Assembly (NCBI GenBank): GCA_041940305.1
Contig: JBGTSJ010000010.1
Coordinates: 62,001 to 126,000 of the forward strand
DNA: 64,000 bases
Reading direction: 5' to 3'
Origin: JBGTSJ01 sp041940305
Lineage (GTDB): Bacteria; Planctomycetota; Planctomycetia; Planctomycetales; Planctomycetaceae
In this document: positions 38,479 to 47,316 of the stretch, piece after piece
How positions within the stretch are numbered: position 1 is the first letter of the stretch
How the letters are laid out: every line of letters starts with the position of its first letter
Translations under genes and position numbers: made by a program
Notes under the pieces: generated by a model
The model's input: only the letters and a program-made list of their open reading frames with translations
Database searches by the model: none
Told to the model about the DNA's origin: nothing

Positions 38479-39855
38479 TCACCCCGACTTGAGCGCCGAG
38501 ATAATATCCAGCACCGCCTGCTTCCCGTCGGCGTAGAGCATCAGCGTGTTGTCGGCGGCGAACAGGGGGTTGGGGATGCCGGCGAAGCCGGGACTCAGGC
38601 TGCGCTTGATCACCACGCAGGTCTTCGCCTTGTCGGCGTTAATGATGGGCATCCCCGCGATCGGGCTGCTCGGATTATTGCGGCCGTCGGGATTCACCGT
38701 GTCGTTCGCGCCGATCACCAGGCACAGGTCGGTCTGTTCCATCGACGAATTAATGTCGTCCATCTCCTTCAGCAGGTCGTAGGGGATGTCCGCTTCGGCC
38801 AGCAGCACGTTCATGTGCCCCGGCATGCGGCCCGCCACCGGATGGATGCCGAACTCCACCTCCATTCCTCGCTCGCGCAACAGGTTCATCAAGTCCCGGG
38901 TGGAATGCTGCGCCTGCGCGACCGCCATCCCGTAGCCGGGGACGATCACCACGCGCTGAGCGACTTCCAGCATCATGGCCACTTCGTCGGCCGAGGTGGA
39001 CTTCACCGTCGCGTACACCTCGTCGGCCGACTTCGTATCCCCCGTCGGCCCCAGCGTGCCGAACAGCACAGCCGGCAGCGAGCGGTTCATCGCATCGCAC
39101 ATCACTTTCGTCAGGATGATCCCCGATGCGCCCACCAGCGACCCGGCGATGATCAGCACGTTGTTCTGCAGCACGAACCCCGTCGCCGAGGCCGCCAGCC
39201 CTGAGTACGAGTTGAGCAGCGCGATCACCACCGGCATATCGGCCCCGCCGATGCCGATGGTCAGTGTGTAGCCCAGGGCCAGCGAGAACAGCACGATCAG
39301 CCAGTAAGCCGCGTCCGCATCGGGACTCATCACCAGCCACACGCTCAGCAGCAGCACCAGCACGCCACCGAGCGCATTGATCACGTTCTGCATCGGCAGC
39401 GGCTTGAGCTGCCGCATGAACTTGAACTCGGCCAGTTTCGCGAATGCCACCAGGCTTCCCGACAGAGTGACCGAGCCGATCAGCCCGGATGCGGCTGTCG
39501 CGACCGTCACGTCGGGAGTTGCCGAGTCGGTCAGCAGGAACTCCGCCCCCGCCACCAGAAACGACGCGCCGCCGCCGAACCCGTTGAGCAGCGCCACCAT
39601 CTCCGGCATCGACTCCAGCTTCACCCGCGTCGCCAGCACGGCTCCGATTGCCGCGCCGATCACCAGCCCGGCGATGATCATCCCGAAACTCAGGACGTGC
39701 GAGTTGAACAGCGTGAACACAATCGCGATCAGCATCCCGATCGCGCTCAGCATGTTCCCGCGCACCGCAGTCCGCGGCCGCGTCAGGCCGATCAGTCCCA
39801 GGATGAACAGGACGGCCGCAATCAGGTAAGCCAGATCGATCCAGGCGCGGGGCAT
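38479..39855 (-). CDS. pntB: NAD(P) transhydrogenase subunit beta
   Basis: A 458-residue subunit from ATG 39855 (the frame is open to 39903). The N-terminal two thirds is membrane domain II (WIDLAYLIAAVLFILGLIG and further TM helices); domain III at the C-terminus binds NADP: VPGYGMAVAQAQHSTRDLM, VEFGIHPVAGRMPGHMNVL, VIGANDTVNP, ADKAKTCVVIKRSLSPGFAG. With PntA it couples proton translocation to NADPH formation from NADH. Third gene of a split pnt operon. Confidence 0.95.
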   Translation of the reverse strand: MPRAWIDLAYLIAAVLFILGLIGLTRPRTAVRGNMLSAIGMLIAIVFTLFNSHVLSFGMIIAGLVIGAAIGAVLATRVKLESMPEMVALLNGFGGGASFLVAGAEFLLTDSATPDVTVATAASGLIGSVTLSGSLVAFAKLAEFKFMRQLKPLPMQNVINALGGVLVLLLSVWLVMSPDADAAYWLIVLFSLALGYTLTIGIGGADMPVVIALLNSYSGLAASATGFVLQNNVLIIAGSLVGASGIILTKVMCDAMNRSLPAVLFGTLGPTGDTKSADEVYATVKSTSADEVAMMLEVAQRVVIVPGYGMAVAQAQHSTRDLMNLLRERGMEVEFGIHPVAGRMPGHMNVLLAEADIPYDLLKEMDDINSSMEQTDLCLVIGANDTVNPDGRNNPSSPIAGMPIINADKAKTCVVIKRSLSPGFAGIPNPLFAADNTLMLYADGKQAVLDIISALKSG

Positions 39856-39957
39856 GCCGGTGGTCGTTAGGTGGTGAGTGGTCGTTGGTAAGTAAGCGAT
39901 CAACTTCGAGTGACCGTTTAACCGCGACCCGCCAGGGGAGCGCGCCGCGGGCGTCCA

Positions 39958-40311
39958 TCAGCGTCGAAATTTCCCCAGCATCCGGTGCGTGACCAGGAAG
40001 CCGCCGACCACGTTGATCATCGCCAGCACCAGCGCCAGGAATCCGAGCGTCTTCGCCAGCGACATGTGCTCGGTACCGGCCGCGATCAATGCACCGACCA
40101 CGGTGATGCCCGACACGGCGTTCGATCCCGACATCAACGGCGTGTGCAGCGTCGGCGGGATCTTGGTGATGATCTGCCAGCCGACAAACACCGCCAGCAC
40201 GAAGATCGTAATGCTCGCCAGCAACGCCGTCGGATCGACGCCCGCCGCGGCGGGCGGATCGGCGACATCTGCCAGCAGCCACATCGCAGTCTGTGTTCCG
40301 GCAACGCTCAT
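39958..40311 (-). CDS. pntAb: NAD(P) transhydrogenase subunit alpha part 2
   Basis: A 117-residue membrane subunit. Three to four TM segments (LLASITIFVLAVFVGWQII, LGFLALVLAMINVVGGFLV) with the conserved TPLMSGSNAVSGITVVGA motif of domain II. In three-subunit transhydrogenases this part is a separate gene from the NAD-binding domain, as here. It lies between pntB and a repeat-rich gap upstream of pntAa. Confidence 0.93.
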   Translation of the reverse strand: MSVAGTQTAMWLLADVADPPAAAGVDPTALLASITIFVLAVFVGWQIITKIPPTLHTPLMSGSNAVSGITVVGALIAAGTEHMSLAKTLGFLALVLAMINVVGGFLVTHRMLGKFRR

Positions 40312-40345
40312 AGGGCACTCAGTCGGATTCAGGCCTGGAAAGTAG

Positions 40346-40431
40346 CCGGGTCACTCCGTGACCCGGAATCCGCGCACATCAGCACATCCGCTTGCAAATG
40401 GAAACCGTCTCCGCGTCACGGAGTGACGCGG
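40346..40431. repeat. GTAGCCG-GTCA palindrome pair, opposed
   Basis: CCGGGTCA/TGACCCGG at 40346-40366 and CCGCGTCA/TGACGCGG at 40411-40431, in opposite orientation with 44 bases between. Together they could fold into a larger structure between pntAa and pntAb. Same family as 25824-25844. Confidence 0.8.
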
Positions 40432-40435
40432 CTAC

Positions 40436-41671
40436 TCAATCCCCGTTCGCCAGCCGGTACGTATCCGCCGGCGGCGCTTCCTCTTCCATTGGCTTTGTCG
40501 GCGGTTCCTCCACCAGCGGCCCCAGTCCCGCCAGCTCCCGTACAAACGGATGCACTACTTTGCCACCGCGCGTCAGCAAACTTCCGGCAACGACCTCATC
40601 CGTCAGATCCAGCACCAGCTTGCCGTCCTTCACGAGCGGCTTGAGGAACGCAATCACATTGTTCGAATACATCTGGCTGGCATGGTTCGGCACGGTCGAC
40701 GGCAGATTCACCGGACCGAGAATCGTCACGCCGCCGGACTGCACCGTTTCTCCGGCCCGCGTCAGCGCACAGTTCCCGCCGCGCTCCGCCGCCAGATCGA
40801 CCACGACCGAACCCGGCGGCATCGCCTGCACCATCTCTTCCGTCACCAGGATCGGCGCCTTCTTCCCCGGAACGGCCGCCGTCGTAATCACCACCTCGCT
40901 TTGCGCCACGACCCCCAGCATCAGCTCCCGCTGCTTGCGATAGAACTCCTCGTCCATCGCCTTCGCGTAGCCCCCCTGTCCCTCGCCCGCTTCCAGCGGC
41001 ATCTCGACGAACCGGCCGCCAACGCTCTCCACCTGCTCCTTCACCGCCGGGCGGACGTCGTACGCGCTCACCACCGCCCCCAGCCGCTTCGCCGTCGCAA
41101 TCGCCTGCAGTCCCGCCACGCCGGCGCCGACGACGAACACCCGCGCCGGCTTAAGCGTCCCCGCCGCCGTCATCAGCATCGGAAACATCTGCGGCAACTC
41201 CCCCGCCGCGATCAGCACCGCCTTGTACCCGGCAATCGTCGCCATCGACGACAGCACGTCCATGCTCTGCGCCCGCGTGATCCGCGGCACCAGCTCCAGC
41301 GAGAATACCACGGCCCCGCGATCGGCCACCCCCTGCATCGCCTGCGGCTCCGACAGCGGATCGCACTGGGCAATCAGAAACTGCTTCTCACGCAGCCGGC
41401 CCAGGTCAGCCGCGCCATGATCGGGGTTCGCCGCCGCCGCCCGCACCTGCACAATCACGTCGGCCTGCTGGAACAATTCATCCCGGCTGCTGACGACCCG
41501 CGCCCCCGCTTCCTCATACAGCCTGTCCGGGAATCCCGCTTCAACACCGGCCCCGGCCTCCACGACGAGTTCGGCCCCCATCCGGGACAGACCCTTCCCA
41601 GCCGCCGGCACCAGCGCCACTCGGCGCTCCCCGGCAAACGTCTCTTTCGGAACGGCAACGATCAGCGGCAT
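40436..41671 (-). CDS. pntAa: Re/Si-specific NAD(P) transhydrogenase subunit alpha (domain I)
   Basis: A 411-residue NAD-binding subunit of the three-gene type: starts MPLIVAVPKETFAGERRVAL, with the Rossmann VVGAGVAGLQAIATAKRLGA, SAYDVRPAVKEQVESVGG and the domain I end AVPGKKAPILVTEEMVQAM, VVDLAAERGGN. It lacks the membrane helices, which are on pntAb. It hydride-transfers between NADH and the NADP site of PntB. It is first in the operon; the 124-bp gap to pntAb holds two hairpins. Confidence 0.96.
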   Translation of the reverse strand: MPLIVAVPKETFAGERRVALVPAAGKGLSRMGAELVVEAGAGVEAGFPDRLYEEAGARVVSSRDELFQQADVIVQVRAAAANPDHGAADLGRLREKQFLIAQCDPLSEPQAMQGVADRGAVVFSLELVPRITRAQSMDVLSSMATIAGYKAVLIAAGELPQMFPMLMTAAGTLKPARVFVVGAGVAGLQAIATAKRLGAVVSAYDVRPAVKEQVESVGGRFVEMPLEAGEGQGGYAKAMDEEFYRKQRELMLGVVAQSEVVITTAAVPGKKAPILVTEEMVQAMPPGSVVVDLAAERGGNCALTRAGETVQSGGVTILGPVNLPSTVPNHASQMYSNNVIAFLKPLVKDGKLVLDLTDEVVAGSLLTRGGKVVHPFVRELAGLGPLVEEPPTKPMEEEAPPADTYRLANGD

Positions 41672-42003
41672 ATCGGCTCAATCTGCGACGCGGCGATCCT
41701 CAAGTCCGCGTCATGGTAATGGTGCGACCCCACCGCGTCGACCGCCCCACAACGTCGCAGGCACACTCCGTGTGCCGCCCGCTGCGTACCGAACAGTCAA
41801 TCGCGAACGTCGGGGCCATCGGCAGCCTGCCGACAAAACCTTCTCCTGCTGGCATCCCATCGCCAGTCGCTTCAGCCTTGTGCCCTAGGTGTCTTCGTGG
41901 TCTCGCCTCCTGCCGGGTGTAATCTCGCGTCAACGTTCGACAGCCAGCCGCGCGCGCCCTATAACCTCGGACGGACCGTGAACGCCCTTCCAAGGATGCT
42001 GCT
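41672..42003. other. Divergent intergenic region with GGCACA hairpin
   Basis: 332 bases without a gene. It holds a GGCACAC/GTGTGCC hairpin (41760-41776, loop TCC), whose sequence context (TCGCAGGCACA..TCCG.TGTGCCG.CCGCTG) recurs at 63311-63328. AAGGA precedes the next gene's ATG. Confidence 0.6.
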
Positions 42004-42450
42004 ATGGACGCCGCCGCCCTGATCGAACTCCTCTCCCGCTGGGTGCACGTCGGAACCGCGATCGTCCTCCTCGGCGGCAGCATTTTTCTCCGCTACGTCG
42101 TGATGCCGTCCGCCCAAGCCCTGCCGGAAACGGAACACAATCAGTTCCGCGACCGAATGATGGCCCGCTGGAAGCGGATCGTCATGATCGGCATCGCGCT
42201 GCTGCTCCTGACCGGTTTCTACAACTACATCGGCGTCGATCGCGTCAAACCGCCCCGCTACGACATACTGATGGGAATCAAGATTCTGCTCGCCCTGGGG
42301 GTGTTCTTCCTCGCCTCGGCTCTGACGGGTCGCTCCGCGGGGCTGGCCGGAATCCGCCATAACTCGGCCCGCTGGCTGGGCGTGCTGATCGCGCTGGCCG
42401 CAGGCACCGTCGCCATCGCCGGCTATCTGAAAGTCGCCGCGGCTCCCTGA
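42004..42450 (+). CDS. Small four-helix integral membrane protein
   Basis: A 148-residue protein with four predicted TM helices: VHVGTAIVLLGGSIFLRYVV, IVMIGIALLLLTGFYNYI, MGIKILLALGVFFLASALT and WLGVLIALAAGTVAIAGYL. It resembles CopD/DUF2269-like membrane proteins in having a His-containing first helix (WVHVG), but I cannot assign the family. AAGGA 8 bases before ATG 42004. No neighbour gives a clue to function. Confidence 0.7.
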   Translation: MDAAALIELLSRWVHVGTAIVLLGGSIFLRYVVMPSAQALPETEHNQFRDRMMARWKRIVMIGIALLLLTGFYNYIGVDRVKPPRYDILMGIKILLALGVFFLASALTGRSAGLAGIRHNSARWLGVLIALAAGTVAIAGYLKVAAAP

Positions 42451-43039
42451 CTCGGCCGAGGAAGGCTCTCCGGCGCCTCCATGGCCGAGACCTGCCACCT
42501 GCAGCATCCGGTCGGTCTCCGAACAGGGACTTTATCCGCGTCTGCCACGAGGGCTTTCCGCGGGGCAGAAGTGTACGATTCAGGACTCTTCTCCGTGTCA
42601 TTCTGACACATCTGACCGCCTCCAGATTGGTGATTTGACTGGGGTTGTGTCGCGCGGCCTGCATGCCGTTTTCCGCGCTAATAGTCACAATTCACTGCTG
42701 TAAAACGGCTTGTGGCACAAAACGGATCGGAACCCTCCGATCCGGCATGATCAATGCCCACCTGTCCAATGGTCCTGCAGTCATCCGGAAAGAATTTGAG
42801 AAAAAATGCATCGCATGCGAACTTTCTCTTAAACTTTGCGTCTCAATCTGCGTACTACCCATAGGACTGTCATCGCCCTTACTAGCGCTGACTCACCAAC
42901 ACGACACGTGAAACCATAAAGGCGGCATGGGGCAGCGGGGAACGAAAGGCCACCCGCTGTCGAGTCGCCACCTGGAACGCTGAGAGTTAGGCAGCCATGA
43001 CGTTGCGCGACTCCAGGTTACGAAGAGAGGAGGATTGTC
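42451..43039. other. Long leader region upstream of the HTH-sigma gene
   Basis: 589 bases. A short open frame (42645-42911) has no similarity I recognise and unusual Cys content, so I do not call it. The last ~250 bases are visibly A/T-richer than the surroundings (TTTGAGAAAAAATGCATCGC at 42795). It ends in AGGAGG at 43030-43035 region, a strong Shine-Dalgarno for the sigma gene. A long regulated 5' leader is plausible; I cannot identify a riboswitch. Confidence 0.45.
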
Positions 43040-44704
43040 ATGTCCCGTTACCACAACCCTGCCATGAAGCAGCTCGCCGACCAGCAGGTGCGCTACGCAC
43101 CGGTGGACGTGCGGGTCGAACAGATGGATAAGGCCGAGCGGCTCCTGCGGCAGCTCGACGCCGAGAAACCCTACCGTTACCAGGACCTCTGCCAGCAGAT
43201 CACCGATTTCAAGCCGTCCATGTACCCCGACCTCGTCGTCGACGGGAAGGACGCCATCCACGATCTCGGCCTGTTCGTCGAGGACCTGTCGGCCAGCGCC
43301 AATCTGCCGGTGGAACACGCCGCGGAGCAGGTGCTGACGGTGGATGATGTCAGCCAGCGGTTCAACGTCTCGACGAAGACCGTCGATCGCTGGCGGAAGC
43401 GGGGCCTCGTCGGCCGCCGCTTCAAGTTCGGAAACCGGTCCCGGATCGGGTTCCTGTCGTCGTCGGTCGATCGTTTCGTCCGCGACCATAAAGATGAGGT
43501 CCGTCGCGGCAGCCGGTTCAGCCAGTTGTCCGACGACGAACGTGAGGAAATCGTGCGCAAAGCGCGACGGCTGGCCCGCTACGGCGCCTGCCCGTCGGAG
43601 GTCAGCAAGAGATTGTCAAAGACGTTTGATCGTTCGCCGGAGACGGTCCGGTACACACTGCGGCAGTACGACGAGCAGCATCCGGAGAACGCCGTGTTCC
43701 CGCATGCCTCGCTGCCGCTCTCGGACAGCAAGCGCCGGGAGATCTATCAGAAGTTCAAGAAGGGCGTCTCGGTGCAGGCGCTCGCGGATGAATCGTGCCG
43801 CACGCGGACGAGCATCTACCGCATTGTCGGTGAGGAGCGCGCCCAGCTGCTGTTCGATCAGCCGATCGACTTCATGGACAGCCCGGAGTTCCACAAGGGG
43901 GACGCCGAGCGGAAGATCCTCGGCCCGCCGCCGGAGGTGGACAAGAAGGGTGGCCGCGTCAAGCCGCCGCCGGGATTGCCCCCCTACCTGGCGAGCCTGT
44001 ACTCGATCCCGCTGCTCACCCGCGAGGAGGAGCAGTACTACTTCCGCAAGATGAACTACCTGAAGTTCAAGGCGTTCAAACTGCGGGAGAAGATCGACCA
44101 GTCACGGCCGCGCACCAAGGACCTCGACCAGCTCGAGGACCTGATCGGCAAGGCCGTGGAGATCAAGAACTTCCTGATCCGCAGCAACCTGCGGCTGGTG
44201 GTCTCGATCGCGAAGCGGCACATGACGCCCAACACGAACTTCTTCGAGATGGTGAGCGACGGCAACATGTCGCTGATCCGCGCCATCGAGAAGTTCGACT
44301 ATACGAAGGGGAACAAGTTCTCCACGTATGCCACGTGGGCCATCATGAAGAACTTCGCCCGGTCGATCCCGGCCGAGTACAAGGTGCTCGACCGCTTCCG
44401 CACGGGGAACGAAGAGGTGTTCCTCAGCTCGGAAGAGAGCCGCGGCAGCCAGTTTGAAGAGGAGATCGTCAACCACAAGCAGCACCAGGTGATCATGTCG
44501 ATCCTGGAGCAGCTCGACGATCGCGAACGGCAGATCATCCTGCACCGGTACGGACTGGAGCAGGGGACCGAGCCGCTCACCCTCGAACAGGTCGGCTCCC
44601 GCCTGGGCGTCACCAAGGAGCGCATCCGCCAGCTCGAATCCCGAGCATTGCAGAAGCTCCGCAAGATCGCCCACGAGGAAAAGCTCGACATCCCCGGTCT
44701 GTAA
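43040..44704 (+). CDS. Sigma-70 family factor with N-terminal helix-turn-helix
   Basis: A 554-residue sigma factor. Its N-terminal ~300 residues include an unusual MerR/HTH-like segment (LTVDDVSQRFNVSTKTVDRW, residues 99-118, then KRGLVGRRFKFGNRSRIGF) and a possible further HTH at about 250. Sigma regions follow: 1.2 (LLTREEEQYYFRKMNYLK), 2 (LIRSNLRLVVSIAKRH, FFEMVSDGNMSLIRAIEKFD, KFSTYATWAIMKNFARSI) and 4 (LDDRERQIILHRYGL, RLGVTKERIRQLESRALQKL). I see no full region 3. It has the size of a primary-type sigma but a different front end, a form I associate with planctomycetes. Translation is strong: AGGAGG about 8 bases before ATG 43040. A strong terminator follows. Confidence 0.9.
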   Translation: MSRYHNPAMKQLADQQVRYAPVDVRVEQMDKAERLLRQLDAEKPYRYQDLCQQITDFKPSMYPDLVVDGKDAIHDLGLFVEDLSASANLPVEHAAEQVLTVDDVSQRFNVSTKTVDRWRKRGLVGRRFKFGNRSRIGFLSSSVDRFVRDHKDEVRRGSRFSQLSDDEREEIVRKARRLARYGACPSEVSKRLSKTFDRSPETVRYTLRQYDEQHPENAVFPHASLPLSDSKRREIYQKFKKGVSVQALADESCRTRTSIYRIVGEERAQLLFDQPIDFMDSPEFHKGDAERKILGPPPEVDKKGGRVKPPPGLPPYLASLYSIPLLTREEEQYYFRKMNYLKFKAFKLREKIDQSRPRTKDLDQLEDLIGKAVEIKNFLIRSNLRLVVSIAKRHMTPNTNFFEMVSDGNMSLIRAIEKFDYTKGNKFSTYATWAIMKNFARSIPAEYKVLDRFRTGNEEVFLSSEESRGSQFEEEIVNHKQHQVIMSILEQLDDRERQIILHRYGLEQGTEPLTLEQVGSRLGVTKERIRQLESRALQKLRKIAHEEKLDIPGL

Positions 44705-44731
44705 TCCGGGATTACGTCGAGTTCCGCGGAG

Positions 44732-44753
44732 CCCCGCCCATTGGACGGCGGGG
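44732..44753. repeat. GCCC-rich palindromic repeat, copy 5
   Basis: Stem CCCCGCC / GGCGGGG with an eight-base loop, 27 bp after the sigma-factor stop. Confidence 0.65.
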
Positions 44754-44812
44754 CGGATTTCGGCAGACGTCTGGTCTGCTGGGAATAGACGTTCCGTTGA
44801 AGGTCACATGGC

Positions 44813-44848
44813 AGACCCGGTCGTGATCGCGACCGGGTCTTGTTTTTT
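44813..44848 (+). terminator. Rho-independent terminator
   Basis: Perfect 11-bp stem AGACCCGGTCG / CGACCGGGTCT with loop TGATCG, followed directly by TGTTTTTT (44841-44848). It is the clearest intrinsic terminator in the window and ends the sigma-factor transcript, ~130 bp before the operator of the next cluster. Confidence 0.88.
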
Positions 44849-45403
44849 GCCTTCATCCGGATGACTGCGGTCGCGACGACCGCCCGAAACGACGACCGTC
44901 ATCCCGCTGGATTCCCGCGTCTGACCGCGGTTGAACAACACGTCGCTTCGTTGGGTGGACAGGCCACCGCGACTCTGTATATTGTATGCAATGCATATTG
45001 TATGCAATCCGTTCGGACGCTCGACGAATCCCTTCTCTTTGCCTGTGAGCACAGGCCTTGCGATCTCTGCAGGCTGAATTCGTACTGAGTCGGAAGTCGG
45101 CTGCCGCAGGGAGGGCGACGGGATCGGCCAAGTGGATGAATCTGGCGGTCCTTCGAGCCGGACGCGATGTCAATCCGGGTGTCTCGCACATGATCTCCCG
45201 ATGCTCACTTCACAGCGAGTCGTTCGGATGGAAGCGCCGCATTCCGTCGCTGGAGTTTTGTCGTTCTGCACGCTCACGTTCGAAATTCGGCACAGCAGCG
45301 CGAGGCGAAACCGACGGCCTGACTCCGACGAACACGGCAGCTGCATCACTTCGTGTGAACGTTGGCTTTTCTCGTGATCCTCTTATTCAGCAGAAAGGTC
45401 CTC
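44849..45403. other. Promoter and long leader of the pilin-symporter operon
   Basis: 555 bases with no gene I can support. It contains the promoter/operator at 44956-45008 and then a ~390-base leader with no clear hairpin or riboswitch-like conserved core. AAAGG at 45393-45397 precedes ATG 45404. Confidence 0.5.
44956..45008 (+). promoter_or_regulatory. Promoter with tandem GntR/FCD-type operators
   Basis: ATTGTATGCAAT occurs twice, at 44981-44992 and 44997-45008, 16 bp apart; each differs at one base from the palindrome ATTGTATACAAT typical of FCD-type GntR regulators. A promoter-like pair TGGACA (44956-44961), 16-bp spacing, TATATT (44978-44983) overlaps the first copy, so binding would block RNA polymerase. 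The longer stretch TGTATATTGTATGCAAT (44976-44992) recurs exactly, inverted, at 55833-55849. A GntR/FCD gene lies between the two sites. Confidence 0.75.
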
Positions 45404-46450
45404 ATGTCAGTCCCACTCTTCCGACACATCACTGACTGTCACGAGTCGCCGTCCCGGCTGGAATCTCCGGCGCGTCGCGGCTTCACACTGATCGAACTGC
45501 TGGTCGTGATCGCCATTATCGCGATCCTGATTGCGCTCCTGCTGCCTGCGGTGCAACAGGCTCGGGAGGCCGCGCGGAGGACGGAGTGCAAGAACCACCT
45601 GAAGCAGATCGGCCTGGCGCTGCACAACTATCACGACACGCATCGCGTGTTCCCCTGGGGGGGCTCCGTCGGCGGGGACATCGTTGCCTTGTCCAACACG
45701 GGGAACAACGGCTTCAGCTGGCGCGTCTTCATCCTGCCGTACATTGACCAGGCGCCGCTCTACAACCAGTTGTCCTCTCTCAATCCCACGAGCGCTTCCA
45801 GTTCCAACACGACGTGGAAGGCGCTGCCCCAGCACCTGACCATCATTCCGGGGTATATCTGCCCCAGCGAGACGGCCGGCCCCATCACGAGCGGCGCGCC
45901 CGGCTGGACGTATTCGCCCAATCAGGCGGCCCTGTCGAGTTACTTTGGGAGTTCGGGAGCCTCGGCGGTGTATCCCACGTTTGCCAACGGTTGCGGGCTT
46001 TGTGGCAACAACGTCAACTGCAAGTGCACGGACATCACCACAGACTGGGCCAGCGGCTGGCACCACGCGTCCGCCGTGGATACGCGGAAGGCCGGCTCGG
46101 GAATGTTCTCGCTGAGGGCCACCGGCGTCGCGATGAGGGACGTGCTCGACGGGACCAGCAACACGCTGTTCGTCGGCGAAACCATTCGCAGAACCGATTC
46201 CGGCGGCGGCGAGTACGCCACCGTCTTTCAGTGGATGGACCCGTGGTCGATGATCTCGACCGTCAACGGCATCAACACACCGGGATACGGCACGGCCTAC
46301 TACAACCAGTCGTTCGCGAGCCATCACGAAGGAGGCGCGCAGTTCCTGCTGGTCGATGGTTCCGTCCGCTTCATCAGCGAGAACCTGGACCTGTGGACGT
46401 TGAGCTACCTGGGCACGAAAGGCGGAAACGACGTCGTGGGCGAGTTCTGA
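45404..46450 (+). CDS. DUF1559 family type II/IV-pilin-like protein (H-X9-DG)
   Basis: A 348-residue protein. The N-terminus has a prepilin peptidase site and hydrophobic helix (RRGFTLIELLVVIAIIAILI) cut between Gly and Phe. The DUF1559 body follows (CKNHLKQIGLALHNYHDTHR, GYICPSET) and ends in the H-X9-DG signature (SHHEGGAQFLLVDGSVRFIS). DUF1559 proteins are hugely expanded in planctomycetes and are thought to form surface or pilus-like structures; individual roles are unknown. ATG 45404 has AAAGG upstream; the frame is open from 45362. First gene of the rightward arm behind the GntR operators. Confidence 0.93.
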   Translation: MSVPLFRHITDCHESPSRLESPARRGFTLIELLVVIAIIAILIALLLPAVQQAREAARRTECKNHLKQIGLALHNYHDTHRVFPWGGSVGGDIVALSNTGNNGFSWRVFILPYIDQAPLYNQLSSLNPTSASSSNTTWKALPQHLTIIPGYICPSETAGPITSGAPGWTYSPNQAALSSYFGSSGASAVYPTFANGCGLCGNNVNCKCTDITTDWASGWHHASAVDTRKAGSGMFSLRATGVAMRDVLDGTSNTLFVGETIRRTDSGGGEYATVFQWMDPWSMISTVNGINTPGYGTAYYNQSFASHHEGGAQFLLVDGSVRFISENLDLWTLSYLGTKGGNDVVGEF

Positions 46451-46603
46451 TCGCCCATCGAGCGACCGTTGGGACCTCCGACTGTGCGCTGCAATCGGCG
46501 GAGGTCCCGCGGCAAGCGCATGAACTGCGATTGAACGGCAGCAGCGGCCTGGCATGTGAACCCGGTCTCCGGACAAGTTGATCACCGATTCAAGGAAACG
46601 CCC

Positions 46604-47101
46604 GTGACTATGGTGCCCCTGTCGAAAGTGGTTCCGTCGGTGCGCCGACATTCTGCCCGGGCGGCCTATGGGGCGCTGCTCGGGGCGGGATGCGTGATCT
46701 GGCTCCTCGGCTGCGGAGGCTCGGACAGTCCGGAGACTGTCGCCGTCAGCGGCTCCGTGACCTATCAGGGCAGCCCGCTGACAAACGGCAAGGTGATGTT
46801 CAATCCGGTCGATTCTCAAGTCGGCCGCGTCGCCCACGGGCAAATCAACGAAGACGGCAGCTTCGTGCTGTCGACCTATCACGATGGCGACGGCGCACGG
46901 CCGGGCGACTACAACGTGAGCATTGTCTCGTATACGCCCGGGTCCGGGGGACTGGAGAAGGATCGCGAACTGGGGCTGAGCATCAGCGACACCTCCGCGA
47001 TTCCCGAGAAGTACAACGATCCCAAAACGTCGGGGATTACGATCAGCGTCGAGTCTGGCCGTCCGCAAACCGATCTGACGTTGGAACTGACCGACGGGTG
47101 A
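46604..47101 (+). CDS. Small lipoprotein with transthyretin-like fold
   Basis: A 165-residue lipoprotein from GTG 46604 (AAGGA 7 bases upstream; ATG 46610 also possible). The signal ends GAGCVIWLLGC, giving a lipobox cysteine. The mature domain reads VAVSGSVTYQGSPLTNGKVM, AHGQINEDGSFVLSTY, GARPGDYNVSIVSYTPG and TDLTLELTDG, the pattern of a carboxypeptidase-regulatory/transthyretin-like beta sandwich. Genes of this kind are routinely paired with DUF1559 genes in planctomycetes. Downstream of the pilin by 153 bp, upstream of the symporter by 215 bp. Confidence 0.82.
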   Translation: MTMVPLSKVVPSVRRHSARAAYGALLGAGCVIWLLGCGGSDSPETVAVSGSVTYQGSPLTNGKVMFNPVDSQVGRVAHGQINEDGSFVLSTYHDGDGARPGDYNVSIVSYTPGSGGLEKDRELGLSISDTSAIPEKYNDPKTSGITISVESGRPQTDLTLELTDG

Positions 47102-47316
47102 TTGCTCGTGGTCGATCTCGCCCCCGCCGATCCCCACCGCAGTCTTGGGCCAGACTGGTGCGCCAGGCGGGCGAAATGCAGTCCTGAACATTGGGGCCCC
47201 GGCCACACCTTGCGCCACGGCCGCGACCGGATCCCCTGGCCAGACACGCCCAGGGGACGTGCTCCCCACCTGACGCCACGTGGACTGATGACACTCCCAG
47301 CGACGGCAGGATCCAC

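Noticed and set aside
38750..40318. 522-codon minus-strand frame across the pnt genes
   Set aside because: It is in a different frame from pntB and pntAb, both of which have clear motifs; Arg/Gly/Ala-rich shadow.
42645..42911. 88-codon frame in the sigma-gene leader
   Set aside because: Cys-rich, no ribosome binding site, no similarity; more likely leader.
45407..47269. 620-codon minus-strand frame
   Set aside because: Antisense to the DUF1559 and lipoprotein genes; no motif and no start context.
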